Shown: positions 8,503 through 22,315, counted from the stretch's first letter. The stretch is DNA of 64,000 bases from Exiguobacterium sp. BMC-KP (GCF_001275385.1 NZ_LGIW01000015.1:2046001-2110000), one strand, 5' to 3'. Numbers and translations: made by a program. Notes: generated by a model not told the origin, from the sequence alone.

Positions 8503-9699
8503 TTACCCATTATTTTTACTTAATACGGCTGTTTGTGTCCGTTCGAGTACGGCATTCGTGATGACGATCAATCCCGTGAACAGGAATAAGGCTTCAAAGC
8601 CGAAGTGCCCGGCAATTTGACCACCTGCAAGTGGTCCGAGGAAGTTCCCCATGAACTGCGCGGATTGATTGTATCCGAAGATCCGTCCCGACGCATTGGC
8701 TGGTGTATTCTTCCGAAGCAACGTTTGAACAGATGGCATCAAAGCAGCTGTCGCAAATCCGATTCCCATCCGTAAGACGATCAATTGACTCGTATCCGTG
8801 ACGAATGCTTGCGGAATCAAGAAGGCAGCAAAGACGAGCAAGGCAAAGAACAAGACGCGTTCTGCCCCAATCTTATCTGAGAGACGACCGAGTCGTTGCG
8901 CCGCAATCAACGCTGCAATCCCAGGTGCTGAAGCAACGATCCCGGACAGTAACGCGAGACGTTCTGTCCCTGGACTAAGTTCCCGGACGTACAACGATAG
9001 AATCGGACTAATCGATTGTGCTGCGAACTGAATCAGGAACGTCGTCAAGAACAAACTTAAGATGAGTTCCGGATGACGAAGCGACTGGATGATTTCTTTC
9101 GCGGACGCCATTTTTTTAACTTCCATTGGGACGAATTCTTCTTTGACTAAGAAGTAAGTCACGAGGAAGGTAATGAAGAGCGGAACGCTCGTAAAGAGAA
9201 AAACGGGTCGAAGCCCAACAACGTCGGCGAGGAATCCTCCAATGAGAGGTCCTAGCAATCCACCGGCAATCCCACCGGTCGACAGGGTGCCGAGCGCCCA
9301 GCCACTTTTCTCTTTTGGGGTTTGAGAAGCAACGAGTGTAATACCGGCTGAAATGAATCCGGATACGGCTCCCATGACAAGACGTAAGAATACGAGTTGA
9401 TAAACGTCTTGGACGAAACTGATTAAAAACATGACGATCGACATACCAAGGCTTGCTCGAAGTAACATGAGCTTACGACCTTTTCGATCGGCGAGACGTC
9501 CCCAGATCGGTGAGACGATCGCAGCGACGAGGAACGTTGCACCAAAGGCGATACCGGACCAAGTCGTAATATCTTGTCGGCTGTCGACACCGAGTTCTTC
9601 AATGAATAAGGGCAAAAACGGTAAGACGAGACTGAGGGCTGCAGCGGTCAAAAAACTACCGAACCAGACGACAACTAAATTTCTTTTCCACAATGGCAT
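8503..9699 (-). CDS. MFS drug-type exporter (MdtG-like, 12 TM)
   Basis: A 398-residue major facilitator with about 12 hydrophobic helices, starting MPLWKRNLVVVWFGSF. A longer in-frame extension of 20 residues is unlikely because AGGAAGTGAT lies just before this ATG and the extension is not membrane-like. The loop between helices 2 and 3 has SPIWGRLADRKGRKLMLLRA, the MFS signature, and the second-half copy reads GRLSDKIGAERVL. Similarity is to the MdtG/LmrA-like proton-coupled multidrug antiporters, so extrusion of toxic compounds is expected; the actual substrates cannot be read. A promoter with a dyad in its spacer lies 52-80 bases upstream and suggests a dedicated regulator, but no regulator gene is adjacent. 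Confidence 0.87.
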   Translation of the reverse strand: MPLWKRNLVVVWFGSFLTAAALSLVLPFLPLFIEELGVDSRQDITTWSGIAFGATFLVAAIVSPIWGRLADRKGRKLMLLRASLGMSIVMFLISFVQDVYQLVFLRLVMGAVSGFISAGITLVASQTPKEKSGWALGTLSTGGIAGGLLGPLIGGFLADVVGLRPVFLFTSVPLFITFLVTYFLVKEEFVPMEVKKMASAKEIIQSLRHPELILSLFLTTFLIQFAAQSISPILSLYVRELSPGTERLALLSGIVASAPGIAALIAAQRLGRLSDKIGAERVLFFALLVFAAFLIPQAFVTDTSQLIVLRMGIGFATAALMPSVQTLLRKNTPANASGRIFGYNQSAQFMGNFLGPLAGGQIAGHFGFEALFLFTGLIVITNAVLERTQTAVLSKNNG

Positions 9700-9750
9700 T
9701 GTGGCATCACTTCCTTTTATTTGACAATTCGTTTCAATACAACAACTTCT

Positions 9751-9779
9751 AATATACACTTCACAATGTGAAATGTCTA
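9751..9779 (-). promoter_or_regulatory. Promoter of the MFS exporter with dyad operator in the spacer
   Basis: On the minus strand TAGACA (9774-9779) and TATATT (9751-9756) stand 17 bases apart. The 13-bp sequence TTCACAATGTGAA (9760-9772), a perfect dyad around one central base, fits wholly within the spacer, a usual position for a repressor or a MerR-type spacer activator. Confidence 0.6.
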
Positions 9780-9854
9780 GCGTTTGAATCGTTTAAGTGT
9801 TTCTTCCATTTGTCCTCTACTCTTTTCTTTATTGATAAGCAAAATGAATGCTAC

Positions 9855-9889
9855 AAAAAAGGGAAGCATTCTCCCATGAGAATACTTCC
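9855..9889 (-). terminator. Terminator after mbl
   Basis: A 12-bp stem with one mismatch (9878-9889 with 9862-9873) has a 4-base loop, and six T follow on the minus strand. It begins 10 bases after the mbl stop. Confidence 0.85.
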
Positions 9890-9898
9890 TTCCTATTA

Positions 9899-10879
9899 TC
9901 ACTTGCCTAGATTATCGAGCATGATGCCTGTACCGCGTGCGACACATAGCATTGGATCCTCTGCGATCAGAACCGGTAATCCGAGTTCTTTTGCAAGTAA
10001 TTGATCGATTCCATCAAGGAGTGCGCCCCCACCTGTCAAAATAATACCGCGGTCAATGATATCCGCTGCAAGTTCTGGTGGTGTCTTCTCGAGCACACGC
10101 TTCGTTGCTTCGACGATTTCCATCGCTGCTTCCGCCAGTGCCTCATGCATCTCTTCGGATGTCACCGTGATGTTATGCGGTAAACCCGTCACAAGATTGC
10201 GTCCGCGGATGTCCATCTGTTCACGACGTCCGTCTTCTGACACTGTTGCAACTGTCGTCTTAACGGCTTGTGCTGTCCGTTCCCCGATGATCAACTTATG
10301 CGTTTCCTTGATTGAACGAATGATGTCATGATCAAAGCGGTCACCCGCGACCTTGATCGTCTCACCGCAAACAATATCACCCATTGAGAGAACAGCAACA
10401 TCCGTCGTTCCACCACCGATATCAATTACCATGTGTCCGGCTGGCATCCAGATGTCCATACCGGCACCGACTGCTGCGACCTTCGGCTCGACTTCGAGGA
10501 AGACCGTCTTCGCGCCTGACTTCTCACCGGCTTGGCGAATCGCCTTCGCTTCAACCGTCGTGATGCTTGCTGGCGTGCAAATCAACATGCGTACTCCACC
10601 GAACATCTTCCGGACGTCAATCTTATCGATGAAGTGACGTAACATCGCTTCCGTCATCTCGAAGTCCGCGATGACTCCATCTTGTAAGGGACGAATCGCG
10701 ACGATATTGCCTGGTGTCCGACCTACCATCAAGTGTGCTTCTGTTCCTACTGCATGAATCTTACCTGTTGCCTTATCGATCGCGACGACCGACGGCTCAT
10801 CGAGGACGATGCCTCTCCCTTTGACATGAATGACGACATTCGCCGTCCCTAAGTCGATTCCGATATCTTTTGAAAACAT
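9899..10879 (-). CDS. mbl: MreB-family bacterial actin (Mbl)
   Basis: A 326-residue actin-like ATPase that polymerises under the membrane and directs lateral wall synthesis. It has IGIDLGTANVVIHVKGRG at the start (phosphate 1 motif), DIGGGTTDVAV (phosphate 2), and ILTGGGALLDGID near the C-terminus. Length is usual for MreB. Two other MreB paralogues are common in Bacillales; Mbl is chosen because the gene follows murA on the same strand and lies upstream of flhO-flhP, as in B. subtilis. The spoIID, spoIIQ and spoIIID genes that lie between murA and mbl there are missing. A good ribosome binding site (AGGAGA) precedes the ATG. Confidence 0.88.
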   Translation of the reverse strand: MFSKDIGIDLGTANVVIHVKGRGIVLDEPSVVAIDKATGKIHAVGTEAHLMVGRTPGNIVAIRPLQDGVIADFEMTEAMLRHFIDKIDVRKMFGGVRMLICTPASITTVEAKAIRQAGEKSGAKTVFLEVEPKVAAVGAGMDIWMPAGHMVIDIGGGTTDVAVLSMGDIVCGETIKVAGDRFDHDIIRSIKETHKLIIGERTAQAVKTTVATVSEDGRREQMDIRGRNLVTGLPHNITVTSEEMHEALAEAAMEIVEATKRVLEKTPPELAADIIDRGIILTGGGALLDGIDQLLAKELGLPVLIAEDPMLCVARGTGIMLDNLGK

Positions 10880-11047
10880 CTCGTGTGCTCTCCTTTACCC
10901 GATGGCTATTCTTCCAAAATATAGAACGTCGTTTGGACGTCTAACCCATTTATGTATACATACTTTTCAATTCTAGCATACGCCTCATAACGAAACGACT
11001 TTCTTTTACGCTTTTCTCATTTCATTGTCATCTTTTTGAAAATACAG

Positions 11048-11084
11048 CAAAAAAGCATCATCTCAGAAACCTGAGATGATGCTT
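11048..11084 (-). terminator. Terminator after murA
   Basis: A perfect 14-bp stem (11071-11084 with 11053-11066) has a 4-base loop and a run of T on the minus strand. It separates murA from mbl, so mbl needs its own promoter in 10880-11047, where no strong sigma-A match was seen. Confidence 0.9.
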
Positions 11085-11097
11085 GGAATGATAAGAA

Positions 11098-12402
11098 TTA
11101 AAGCTTTGTTGCTGCCGTTTCTTCGACGACTGCTGATTCTTCTGTCACACGTTCAACGTCTGCACCAAGCGCTTGAAGCTTGAGGTGGAAGTCAACGTAT
11201 CCACGATCGATATGGTGAAGTGCGCCAACGCGTGTTTCACCTTCAGCAATCAATCCTGCTGTGACGAGTGCTGCACCTGAACGAAGGTCTGTCGAAAGAA
11301 CTTCTGCCCCTTGCAACTGTACGCCACCGTTGATGATCGATGAACGACCTTCAATCTTGATGTCAGCATTCATGCGACGGAATTCTTCAACGTGCATGAA
11401 GCGGTTTTCGAAGACTGTTTCCGTGATGACGGATGTTCCGCCTGCTTTGAGGACGAGTGCCATCATTTGTGCTTGAACGTCTGTTGGGAAACCTGGGTGT
11501 GGCATTGTCTTCACGTCAACTGCTTCGAGTTTCGCTGGACCAACGACACGGAGACCTTCTGCTGTATCCGTAATCTTAACGCCCATCTCTTCCATCTTCG
11601 AGATGAGTGGACGAAGGTGTTCACGTTCTGCGCCGATGACTTCAACGTCACCTTCTGTGATCGCTGCTGCGATCATGAACGTACCTGCTTCGATTCGGTC
11701 AGGAATAACGTAGTGTGTTGCACCGTGAAGTTTTTCGACGCCTTCAATGCGGATTGTTTCCGTACCTGCTCCACGGACTTTCGCGCCCATCGCGTTCAAG
11801 AAGTTTGCAAGGTCAACGATTTCAGGCTCTTTCGCAACGTTCTCGATGACTGTTGTTCCTTCAGCGAGTGTTGCAGCCATCATGATGTTTTCCGTCGCAC
11901 CGACAGATGGGAAATCAAGATAGATTTTAGCGCCTTTTAAACGACCATCTACGTGGGCTTCAACGAATCCGTTTCCGATGATTGTTTTCGCTCCCATCGC
12001 TTCGAAGCCTTTCAAGTGGAGATCGATTGGACGTGATCCAATTGCACAACCACCTGGCATCGCAACGCGTGCGCGACCGAGACGTGCGAGTAATGGTCCC
12101 ATGACAAGGATTGATGCTCGCATTTTACGAACATACTCTAATGGTGCTTCATCTTTAAGGTTCGGTTCTGCATTGACCGTCACTGTATTTGCTTCTGCAT
12201 CGAAATCAACTTCTGCATTTAAGTTGCGTAACACGTTATTGATCGTGTAAACGTCCGCTAAACGTGGTACGTTTTGAAGGACTGATTGTCCTTCTGATGC
12301 AAGCAATGTTGCAACGAGTGTTTTTAATACGGCATTTTTTGCACCTTCTACTTTGACTGTGCCAGCTAATTTACGTCCGCCCCGGACAACGATTTTTTCC
12401 AT
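11098..12402 (-). CDS. murA: UDP-N-acetylglucosamine 1-carboxyvinyltransferase MurA (canonical copy)
   Basis: This 434-residue enzyme transfers enolpyruvate from PEP to UDP-GlcNAc, the first committed step of peptidoglycan synthesis in the cytoplasm, and is the fosfomycin target. All key residues are present: Lys22-Asn23 in VEGAKNAVL, the loop cysteine (Cys119) in [13 protein letters not shown], the aspartate in [11 protein letters not shown], and Arg in DLRSGAALV. It lies after the ATP synthase operon and the DUF1146 gene, as murAA does in B. subtilis. A second, divergent MurA-like protein is encoded at 61828-63075 and lacks the cysteine, so this copy is expected to carry the essential activity. 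Confidence 0.95.
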   Translation of the reverse strand: MEKIVVRGGRKLAGTVKVEGAKNAVLKTLVATLLASEGQSVLQNVPRLADVYTINNVLRNLNAEVDFDAEANTVTVNAEPNLKDEAPLEYVRKMRASILVMGPLLARLGRARVAMPGGCAIGSRPIDLHLKGFEAMGAKTIIGNGFVEAHVDGRLKGAKIYLDFPSVGATENIMMAATLAEGTTVIENVAKEPEIVDLANFLNAMGAKVRGAGTETIRIEGVEKLHGATHYVIPDRIEAGTFMIAAAITEGDVEVIGAEREHLRPLISKMEEMGVKITDTAEGLRVVGPAKLEAVDVKTMPHPGFPTDVQAQMMALVLKAGGTSVITETVFENRFMHVEEFRRMNADIKIEGRSSIINGGVQLQGAEVLSTDLRSGAALVTAGLIAEGETRVGALHHIDRGYVDFHLKLQALGADVERVTEESAVVEETAATKL

Positions 12403-12542
12403 TCCCCATACTCCTCTGCTTCGTTTCTGTTCTATTTATAATGGCGTGATAAGTGCGTATGCGGTTCATATACGAACCGATAGAAGAGAAACTCCCAATA
12501 GTTAAACTACTACGCGACTGTTTCGATGATTGATCAATTGAC

Positions 12543-12562
12543 TGTGTTCTTTCATTAAAGAA
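12543..12562. repeat. 8-bp inverted repeat in the DUF1146-murA gap
   Basis: TGTTCTTT (12543-12550) and AAAGAACA (12555-12562) form a perfect dyad with a 4-base loop, about 140 bases before murA. There is no T-run, so it is not a typical terminator. Its role is unknown. Confidence 0.4.
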
Positions 12563-12623
12563 CAGTGTCCTTTTCCATGGTAATCCAGTTTCACGATACA
12601 AGGTTTACAATGAAGTTACAAGT

Positions 12624-12857
12624 TCAGCTGAATAAGAATTTCAAACGTTGCGCAAAACCAGCATATTCAAGTAAAAAGCGCGCCAGACTGGAACCAAGAG
12701 CAACAGCAAGCAGGACACGTAGTAAAACCGCCTGTGGACCTCTAGGATGTTGCAGGAATTTATCCCATTTGATTGGTAACATCACCCACCAAGCAAATAA
12801 GATGGCGATCACATACATCAGCATGCTGATTAAAGCACTTATACCAATTGACGTCAC
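12624..12857 (-). CDS. DUF1146 (YwzB-like) small membrane protein
   Basis: A 77-residue protein with two hydrophobic segments (about 7-26 and 44-64), separated by a short basic loop with PIKWDKFLQHPRGPQA. This matches the DUF1146/YwzB family of unknown function, which sits between atpC and murA in many Bacillales. It starts at a GTG with AGAGGTG about 9 bases upstream. Because it is separated from atpC by a strong terminator, it is probably transcribed with murA, 221 bases downstream, or alone. No enzyme motif is visible. Confidence 0.78.
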   Translation of the reverse strand: MTSIGISALISMLMYVIAILFAWWVMLPIKWDKFLQHPRGPQAVLLRVLLAVALGSSLARFLLEYAGFAQRLKFLFS

Positions 12858-12949
12858 TACCCTTGCACCTCTTCTTCATAATTTCTTCAACTTTACCATG
12901 ATTTCATAAAATGAATGATTGCGCAAACAAAATGACACAAGCTGCATTT

Positions 12950-12978
12950 ATTTTATCGCATAAAATATATTTATTGAA
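12950..12978 (-). promoter_or_regulatory. Possible sigma-A promoter of DUF1146 gene and murA
   Basis: On the minus strand TTCAAT (12973-12978) and TAAAAT (12950-12955) are 17 bases apart, about 90 bases before the GTG start. The -35 is imperfect. Confidence 0.35.
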
Positions 12979-13131
12979 GAGCAAATGAGGAAAATCATGA
13001 GCTTTCTGTTGAAGAAATCGTGAAAACAAGGCATATATTGTTCTTTTACATATTTTTCGCTTCCTAAACCTGATTCCAAGCGCCTCGCTCTAAAAACGCT
13101 TCTTCGCACTCATTCATTGATGCGCCGTACA

Positions 13132-13170
13132 AAAAAAAAGACCCGATTCCATAAAGGAATCGAGTCTTTT
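13132..13170 (-). terminator. Terminator of the ATP synthase operon
   Basis: A 15-bp stem with one mismatch (13156-13170 with 13136-13150) and a 5-base loop, followed by a long T run on the minus strand, lies 8 bases after atpC. Confidence 0.9.
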
Positions 13171-13177
13171 ATCGAAA

Positions 13178-13591
13178 TCAGTCGCGACCGTAGTCTTTCA
13201 AGCTGAGACGGTTAATTGCTCGTTTCAGTGAAAGTTCAGCACGCTTGAATTCGAGTTCTGATAATTTCGTGTCCTGGAGACGACGTTCTGCACGAACTTT
13301 CGCAGCTGCAGCACGGTCGTAGTCGACCTTGTCTGCTTGCTCCGCAGTTTCCGCAAGAACCGTTACAGTATCCTGGCGCACTTCCATAAAGCCACCGCTG
13401 ATAGCGATCAACGTGCGTCCGCCATCTTCGTGGCGCAACTTCAAGATGCTGATATCGAGTGGTGTTACGAGTGGGACGTGGTGCGGGAGAACCCCGATCT
13501 CACCAGAAATCGTCTTCGCAACGACCATACGGATATCGCCATCATACACTTCGCCATCCGGGGTGACGATATTGACATGAAGTGTGTTCAT
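13178..13591 (-). CDS. atpC: F-type ATP synthase epsilon subunit
   Basis: A 137-residue subunit of the F1 central stalk. The N-terminal beta sandwich ([18 protein letters not shown], then [16 protein letters not shown]) and the C-terminal helical hairpin rich in Arg and Glu match the family. The C-terminal hairpin can inhibit ATP hydrolysis in many bacteria. It is the last gene of the operon, 26 bases after atpD, and is followed by a strong terminator. Confidence 0.96.
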   Translation of the reverse strand: MNTLHVNIVTPDGEVYDGDIRMVVAKTISGEIGVLPHHVPLVTPLDISILKLRHEDGGRTLIAISGGFMEVRQDTVTVLAETAEQADKVDYDRAAAAKVRAERRLQDTKLSELEFKRAELSLKRAINRLSLKDYGRD

Positions 13592-13617
13592 CTCAAGTCC
13601 CCCTTATGCTTTGTCAC

Positions 13618-15051
<1,434 letters not shown>

Positions 15052-15072
15052 CTATCGTTACGTCAGTCGGGA

Positions 15073-15930
<858 letters not shown>

Positions 15931-15966
15931 TCACCACCTTGTTAGTTTCAAGAGCGTTCCGCCGGA

Positions 15967-18600
<2,634 letters not shown>

Positions 18601-18688
18601 CTACATAAGGGAGCCTAAGCTCCCGTGACGGTTCACTCAAACGTTGAACGAATAGCGCCCTATGTAGTCCGTTCTCGTTAATCGTGGA

Positions 18689-18976
<288 letters not shown>

Positions 18977-19720
18977 TTAATGGTCGTGCGCTGCCTTATG
19001 TCCGATGTAAACCATCGTCAGGATAAGGAAGATATACGCTTGGATACCACCGATGAAGAGTGAGAATCCTTGCCAGATCAACATCGGGATACCCGAGATG
19101 ATCGCGCCGAGTGGTCCGGCGAATTGGAAATCGTTCGTACCAGAGACGATACCGATCGAAAGGATGATTCCGATCATGATTTCACCAGCGAAGATGTTTC
19201 CGTAAAGACGAAGACCGAGTGTCAACGTGTTTGCGAACTCCTCGATGATGGTAATGATAAACATCGGCGTCATGAATGTTTTCGCATAAGCGCCGAAGCC
19301 GCGCATCTTCACACCGTAGTAATGGCTCATGACCACTACGAGAGATGAAAGTGCTAGTGTCACGTAAGGATCTGCAGTTGGTGAGTTGAACCAAATGTAG
19401 TGTCCCGTCACGACGTTGAATGGGAGACCCATGATGTTGGACACAAGGATGAACAGGAATAATGTCATTCCGAACGTAAGGAAGCGACCCCCTGTTTTCC
19501 AGTCCATCGTGCTGCTGATGATACCGCGAACGAATTCGAGGAACATCTCCATCACGTTTTGAGCACCGGTTGGCTTCATCACAAGACGTCGCGTACCGGC
19601 CACGGCAATCAAGAAGACGAGAGCAGCAGCAATCAATACTGTGATCAAGTTCGTCCAGCTACCGTACAGAACGAAGTCACCCCAGAGTGGGATTTCGTAA
19701 AGTGGCATTTCGTGGTTCAT
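18977..19720 (-). CDS. atpB: F-type ATP synthase subunit a
   Basis: The 247-residue membrane subunit that forms the two half channels for ions. The essential arginine is in FANTLTLGLRLYGNIFAGE, and several hydrophobic helices surround it. The ATG at 19720 (MNHEMPLYEIPLWG) has AGAGGTG 9 bases upstream; the GTG at 19732 lies within that site and is unlikely. It starts 8 bases after the atpI stop. Confidence 0.96.
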   Translation of the reverse strand: MNHEMPLYEIPLWGDFVLYGSWTNLITVLIAAALVFLIAVAGTRRLVMKPTGAQNVMEMFLEFVRGIISSTMDWKTGGRFLTFGMTLFLFILVSNIMGLPFNVVTGHYIWFNSPTADPYVTLALSSLVVVMSHYYGVKMRGFGAYAKTFMTPMFIITIIEEFANTLTLGLRLYGNIFAGEIMIGIILSIGIVSGTNDFQFAGPLGAIISGIPMLIWQGFSLFIGGIQAYIFLILTMVYIGHKAAHDH

Positions 19721-19728
19721 TTGACTAT

Positions 19729-20115
19729 TCACCTCTTTTCCCGCTTGAGTTCGTGAGTCAAGAACTCACAAAATTGTATGACGTGGCCGGCGAGAAGGCC
19801 TATTACCACCGCAGTTAATGACAATTCAGTTTGATATTTCAAACCGATCATCACACAGAGTACCGCGACCGCCATGCGTGAAACGGTCCCTCGAGACATT
19901 GGCTTACGCCCCGTCTCAATTACACGATACATACGATCGACGCTTAATCGTTGAAGCGTCAAAATCAGAAAGCTGCCAGTTCCACCAAGTGCTAGTCCAT
20001 AGATGACTGGATCACTCGGGCGTCCGATGAGCAGCAGGACAGCCAGGATTCCGTAAAAGAGTCCAAACCATCGTAAGTACGCACGATACAACGCATCTTG
20101 AAGGATGATGTTCAT
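19729..20115 (-). CDS. atpI: ATP synthase accessory protein AtpI
   Basis: A 128-residue membrane protein with four hydrophobic helices, starting MNIILQDALYRAYLRWFGLF. It fits the AtpI family found at the head of atp operons, implicated in c-ring assembly and magnesium supply. A reading frame that extends 88 codons further upstream is only a shadow of the preceding gene. GGGGAG precedes the ATG at 20115, which overlaps the end of atpZ by 4 bases, so translation is probably coupled. Confidence 0.85.
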   Translation of the reverse strand: MNIILQDALYRAYLRWFGLFYGILAVLLLIGRPSDPVIYGLALGGTGSFLILTLQRLSVDRMYRVIETGRKPMSRGTVSRMAVAVLCVMIGLKYQTELSLTAVVIGLLAGHVIQFCEFLTHELKREKR

Positions 20116-20330
20116 GTCTTCTCCCCTAACAAGTGCCTGATCATGGCGATCATGCAAAGAATGCCGATGAAAATCCCGATGAACACGGCGAATGTCGCAC
20201 CCATTTTTTCCCACCATTGTTGTTGTTCCCCATAGTTCCCAACCAAAAAGCCAATGACGATCGGTGCAGCCAGTGCCGTCGAAATTTGCGAGGCCATGAC
20301 CATACTCTTCGCGAGCCCACTTTGGCGCAC
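20112..20330 (-). CDS. atpZ: AtpZ/AtpI-family small membrane protein at the head of the atp operon
   Basis: A 72-residue protein with two membrane helices (about 12-30 and 41-64), containing ISTALAAPIVIGFLVGNYG. This matches the AtpZ family, which forms a cation channel with AtpI in some Bacillus. The start is placed at the GTG at 20330 (VRQSGLAKSMVMASQ), which has AAGGGGG 9 bases upstream. The longer frame starting at 20396 would begin almost exactly at the predicted transcription start and lacks a binding site. It overlaps atpI by 4 bases. Confidence 0.7.
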   Translation of the reverse strand: MRQSGLAKSMVMASQISTALAAPIVIGFLVGNYGEQQQWWEKMGATFAVFIGIFIGILCMIAMIRHLLGEKT

Positions 20331-20404
20331 TAGAGACGACCCCCTTTTTTCCCAATTGCGAGTTCTTTTTCTTTCCCACAATTTGCGGATTTTCATACTA
20401 GTCA

Positions 20405-20434
20405 AGAATACAATGAAGCAGCTTTCATAGTCAA
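20405..20434 (-). promoter_or_regulatory. Sigma-A promoter of the ATP synthase operon
   Basis: On the minus strand TTGACT (20429-20434) and TATTCT (20405-20410) are 18 bases apart. The expected transcript starts near 20398, giving a leader of about 68 bases before atpZ. Confidence 0.55.
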
Positions 20435-20554
20435 ATGAATTCACAATAAAAACAGAGCCGAAAAACCTATACATATCAACGAATGATAAGGTTTTCACAG
20501 ATGTCATCCGTGCAAGTCATTTCACGAAGATGTGAAGAAAATATGTAGTACTAT

Positions 20555-20596
20555 CAACGGTTATAGAGATTGTTCATATGGTGAACAAAACCGTTG
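20555..20596. repeat. Composite inverted repeat upstream of the atp promoter
   Basis: Two nested perfect dyads share one centre: CAACGGTT/AACCGTTG (20555-20562 and 20589-20596) and TTGTTCA/TGAACAA (20570-20576 and 20582-20588). A 7-base bulge interrupts one side. There is no T-run, so an operator or RNA structure is more likely than a terminator. It lies about 120 bases before the atp promoter. Confidence 0.5.
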
Positions 20597-20938
20597 AATA
20601 GTAACGTTATATCGTGCTACCTCAACCGAAACAAGACCTCTAAAATTGATTTGTGTCGATTTTGTGAAAAAACATTTTTCGTTCACAATTGTAAACGCTT
20701 CCGAATCGGGACGCAAAAACGGCTCTGACATCTGTTTGTAACAATAGATTTCAACGATTTCCAGTTTTTCAATCGTGAGGTGCGTCACAGCTTAATTCGT
20801 CATTGTTTATCTTCCAGTTTCAAGGTCATCTGGTTTTACATTTTCTAAACAAATGGGTTGATTTTAGTGGAATTGGTAAGATTTAAAGATATTATCCCTC
20901 TAAATCAATCGTTCCGATACGATGGATTCCACGACATG
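20597..20938. other. Non-coding stretch between the dyad and the structured element
   Basis: About 340 AT-rich bases with no credible gene on either strand. Short open frames here lack ribosome binding sites. Nothing else was recognised. Confidence 0.5.
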
Positions 20939-21040
20939 AAAAAGAATCGCTTTCTTCACGCGACACCTCAGGAAAAACACGAGTCTTCGTGCTGTCAGAG
21001 ACAAGTGATCCTGAGGCGAGCATGTGAATATCAGCGATTC
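20939..21040 (-). ncRNA. Putative structured RNA or complex 3' element downstream of wecB
   Basis: On the minus strand, beginning 17 bases after wecB, perfect pairs nest in order: 8 bp (21033-21040 with 20944-20951), 5 bp (21024-21028 with 20955-20959) and 8 bp (21009-21016 with 20966-20973). These enclose a 5-bp hairpin with a 4-base loop. Five T follow the outer helix at 20939-20943. No known riboswitch consensus (T-box, SAM, FMN, SRP RNA) was recognised. It could be an elaborate terminator of wecB or a small RNA. Confidence 0.45.
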
Positions 21041-21056
21041 GAATGATAATAGTAGC

Positions 21057-22190
21057 TTATTGCGTGAGTAACGGCGCAGGAGCTTCCCCTTGACCGAAAT
21101 GATGCAAGATTGCTTGAACGATTCGTTCTGATGCATGACCATCACCATATGGATTTGAAGCATGTGACATCTCTTTATAGAGTGTCTCATTCGTCAAGAG
21201 TTCTGTTGCCATTTGATAGATCGTCTCTTCTTCCGTTCCGGCAAGTTTCAACGTGCCAGCAGTAATTCCTTCTGGACGCTCCGTCGTATCTCGCAAGACA
21301 AGAACCGGAACACCGAGTGACGGTGCTTCTTCTTGTACCCCACCGGAATCCGTCAAGATTAAATGAGCACGGCTCGCGAAATTATGGAAATCAAACACAT
21401 CGAGTGGAGCAATCAACGAAATCCGGTCATGCCCTTCAAAGACGGTCTTCGCTGCTTCCTGAACGACTGGGTTAAGGTGGACCGGATAGACGATATGGGT
21501 ATCCGGGAACGCGTCGACGAGGCGACGAATCGCGCGGAACATCTGATGCATCTTCTCGCCTTGGTTCTCACGACGATGTGCCGTCATCAAGATTAATTTT
21601 CGGTTCCCGACCGTCTCAAGCATCGGATGCACGTAATCGGTTTGAACAGTCGTCTGCAACGCATCGATTGCCGTGTTTCCTGTGATGTAGACGCCAGCAT
21701 GTCGATTCTCAGACGCAAGGTTCGCTGCCGCTTGTGCGGTTGGAGCAAAGTGCAAGTCGGCAAGCGTCGACGTTAACTGACGATTGACCTCCTCCGGGAA
21801 CGGAGAGTATTTATTATAGGTGCGTAGCCCCGCCTCGACGTGACCGACCGCGATTTGGTTGTAATAGGCAGCAAGGCTTCCGACGAACGTCGTCGTCGTG
21901 TCGCCATGGACGAGGACAAGATCCGGCTTGACCTCTTTCATGATGGCATCGAGTCCTTCGAGACCACGCGTCGTGATATCGACGAGTGTCTGACGTTGTT
22001 TCATGATATTCAAGTCGTGGTCTGGTTCGATCTCAAACAGTTCAAGCACTTGATCAAGCATCTCGCGGTGCTGGGCAGTAATCGTAACATGAACATCGAA
22101 TGCAGGGTGTTGCTTCAGGGCGTTGACGAGCGGTGCCATCTTGATGGCTTCCGGTCGTGTCCCGAAAATCGGCATGACTGTAATCGGCAT
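21057..22190 (-). CDS. wecB: UDP-N-acetylglucosamine 2-epimerase
   Basis: A 377-residue non-hydrolysing epimerase that interconverts UDP-GlcNAc and UDP-ManNAc, the precursor for wall teichoic acid linkage units and other polymers (MnaA in B. subtilis). The N-terminus has IFGTRPEAIKMAPL; further motifs are VHGDTTTTFVGSLAAYY, VGHVEAGLRT, MTAHRRENQG and TDSGGVQEEAPSLGVPVLVL, all diagnostic. The start at 22190 (MPITVMPIFG) has AAGGAGG at ideal spacing; a start 10 codons upstream is less likely. It lies between upp and the atp operon, as mnaA does in Bacillus. Confidence 0.94.
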   Translation of the reverse strand: MPITVMPIFGTRPEAIKMAPLVNALKQHPAFDVHVTITAQHREMLDQVLELFEIEPDHDLNIMKQRQTLVDITTRGLEGLDAIMKEVKPDLVLVHGDTTTTFVGSLAAYYNQIAVGHVEAGLRTYNKYSPFPEEVNRQLTSTLADLHFAPTAQAAANLASENRHAGVYITGNTAIDALQTTVQTDYVHPMLETVGNRKLILMTAHRRENQGEKMHQMFRAIRRLVDAFPDTHIVYPVHLNPVVQEAAKTVFEGHDRISLIAPLDVFDFHNFASRAHLILTDSGGVQEEAPSLGVPVLVLRDTTERPEGITAGTLKLAGTEEETIYQMATELLTNETLYKEMSHASNPYGDGHASERIVQAILHHFGQGEAPAPLLTQ

Positions 22191-22265
22191 GGTGACTTCC
22201 TCCTTTTTTCCTTTTTTCATTAAAGCATATTTCAGCAGTCTTGCGCAGTTTACGAAATAGCAACG

Positions 22266-22297
22266 AAAAGACCGCAGATCATCGTCTGCGGTCTTTT
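22266..22297 (-). terminator. Terminator after upp
   Basis: A perfect 13-bp stem (22285-22297 with 22266-22278) and a 6-base loop carry a T run on both strands. It lies between the upp stop and the wecB start, so wecB probably has its own promoter or depends on read-through. Confidence 0.85.
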
Positions 22298-22315
22298 TTA
22301 TATATCTTACTGTTT

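Larger units (their letters stand above)
12858..13177. other. Intergenic region between atpC and the DUF1146 gene
   Basis: These 320 bases hold no convincing gene. They contain the ATP synthase terminator at the right end and an AT-rich stretch with a possible promoter for the DUF1146 gene (see 12950-12978). Nothing else stood out. Confidence 0.6.

Noticed and set aside
11392-11940. 182-codon open frame antisense to murA
   Set aside because: It mirrors murA codons, is rich in Cys/His/Phe without domain logic and lacks a binding site.
19729-20379. 216-residue version of AtpI
   Set aside because: The first 88 codons read atpZ in another frame; the real start at 20115 has a binding site and family match.
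20858-21046. 62-codon frame on the plus strand in the structured gap
   Set aside because: No binding site, odd composition, and it coincides with the nested inverted repeats, which explain the sequence better.
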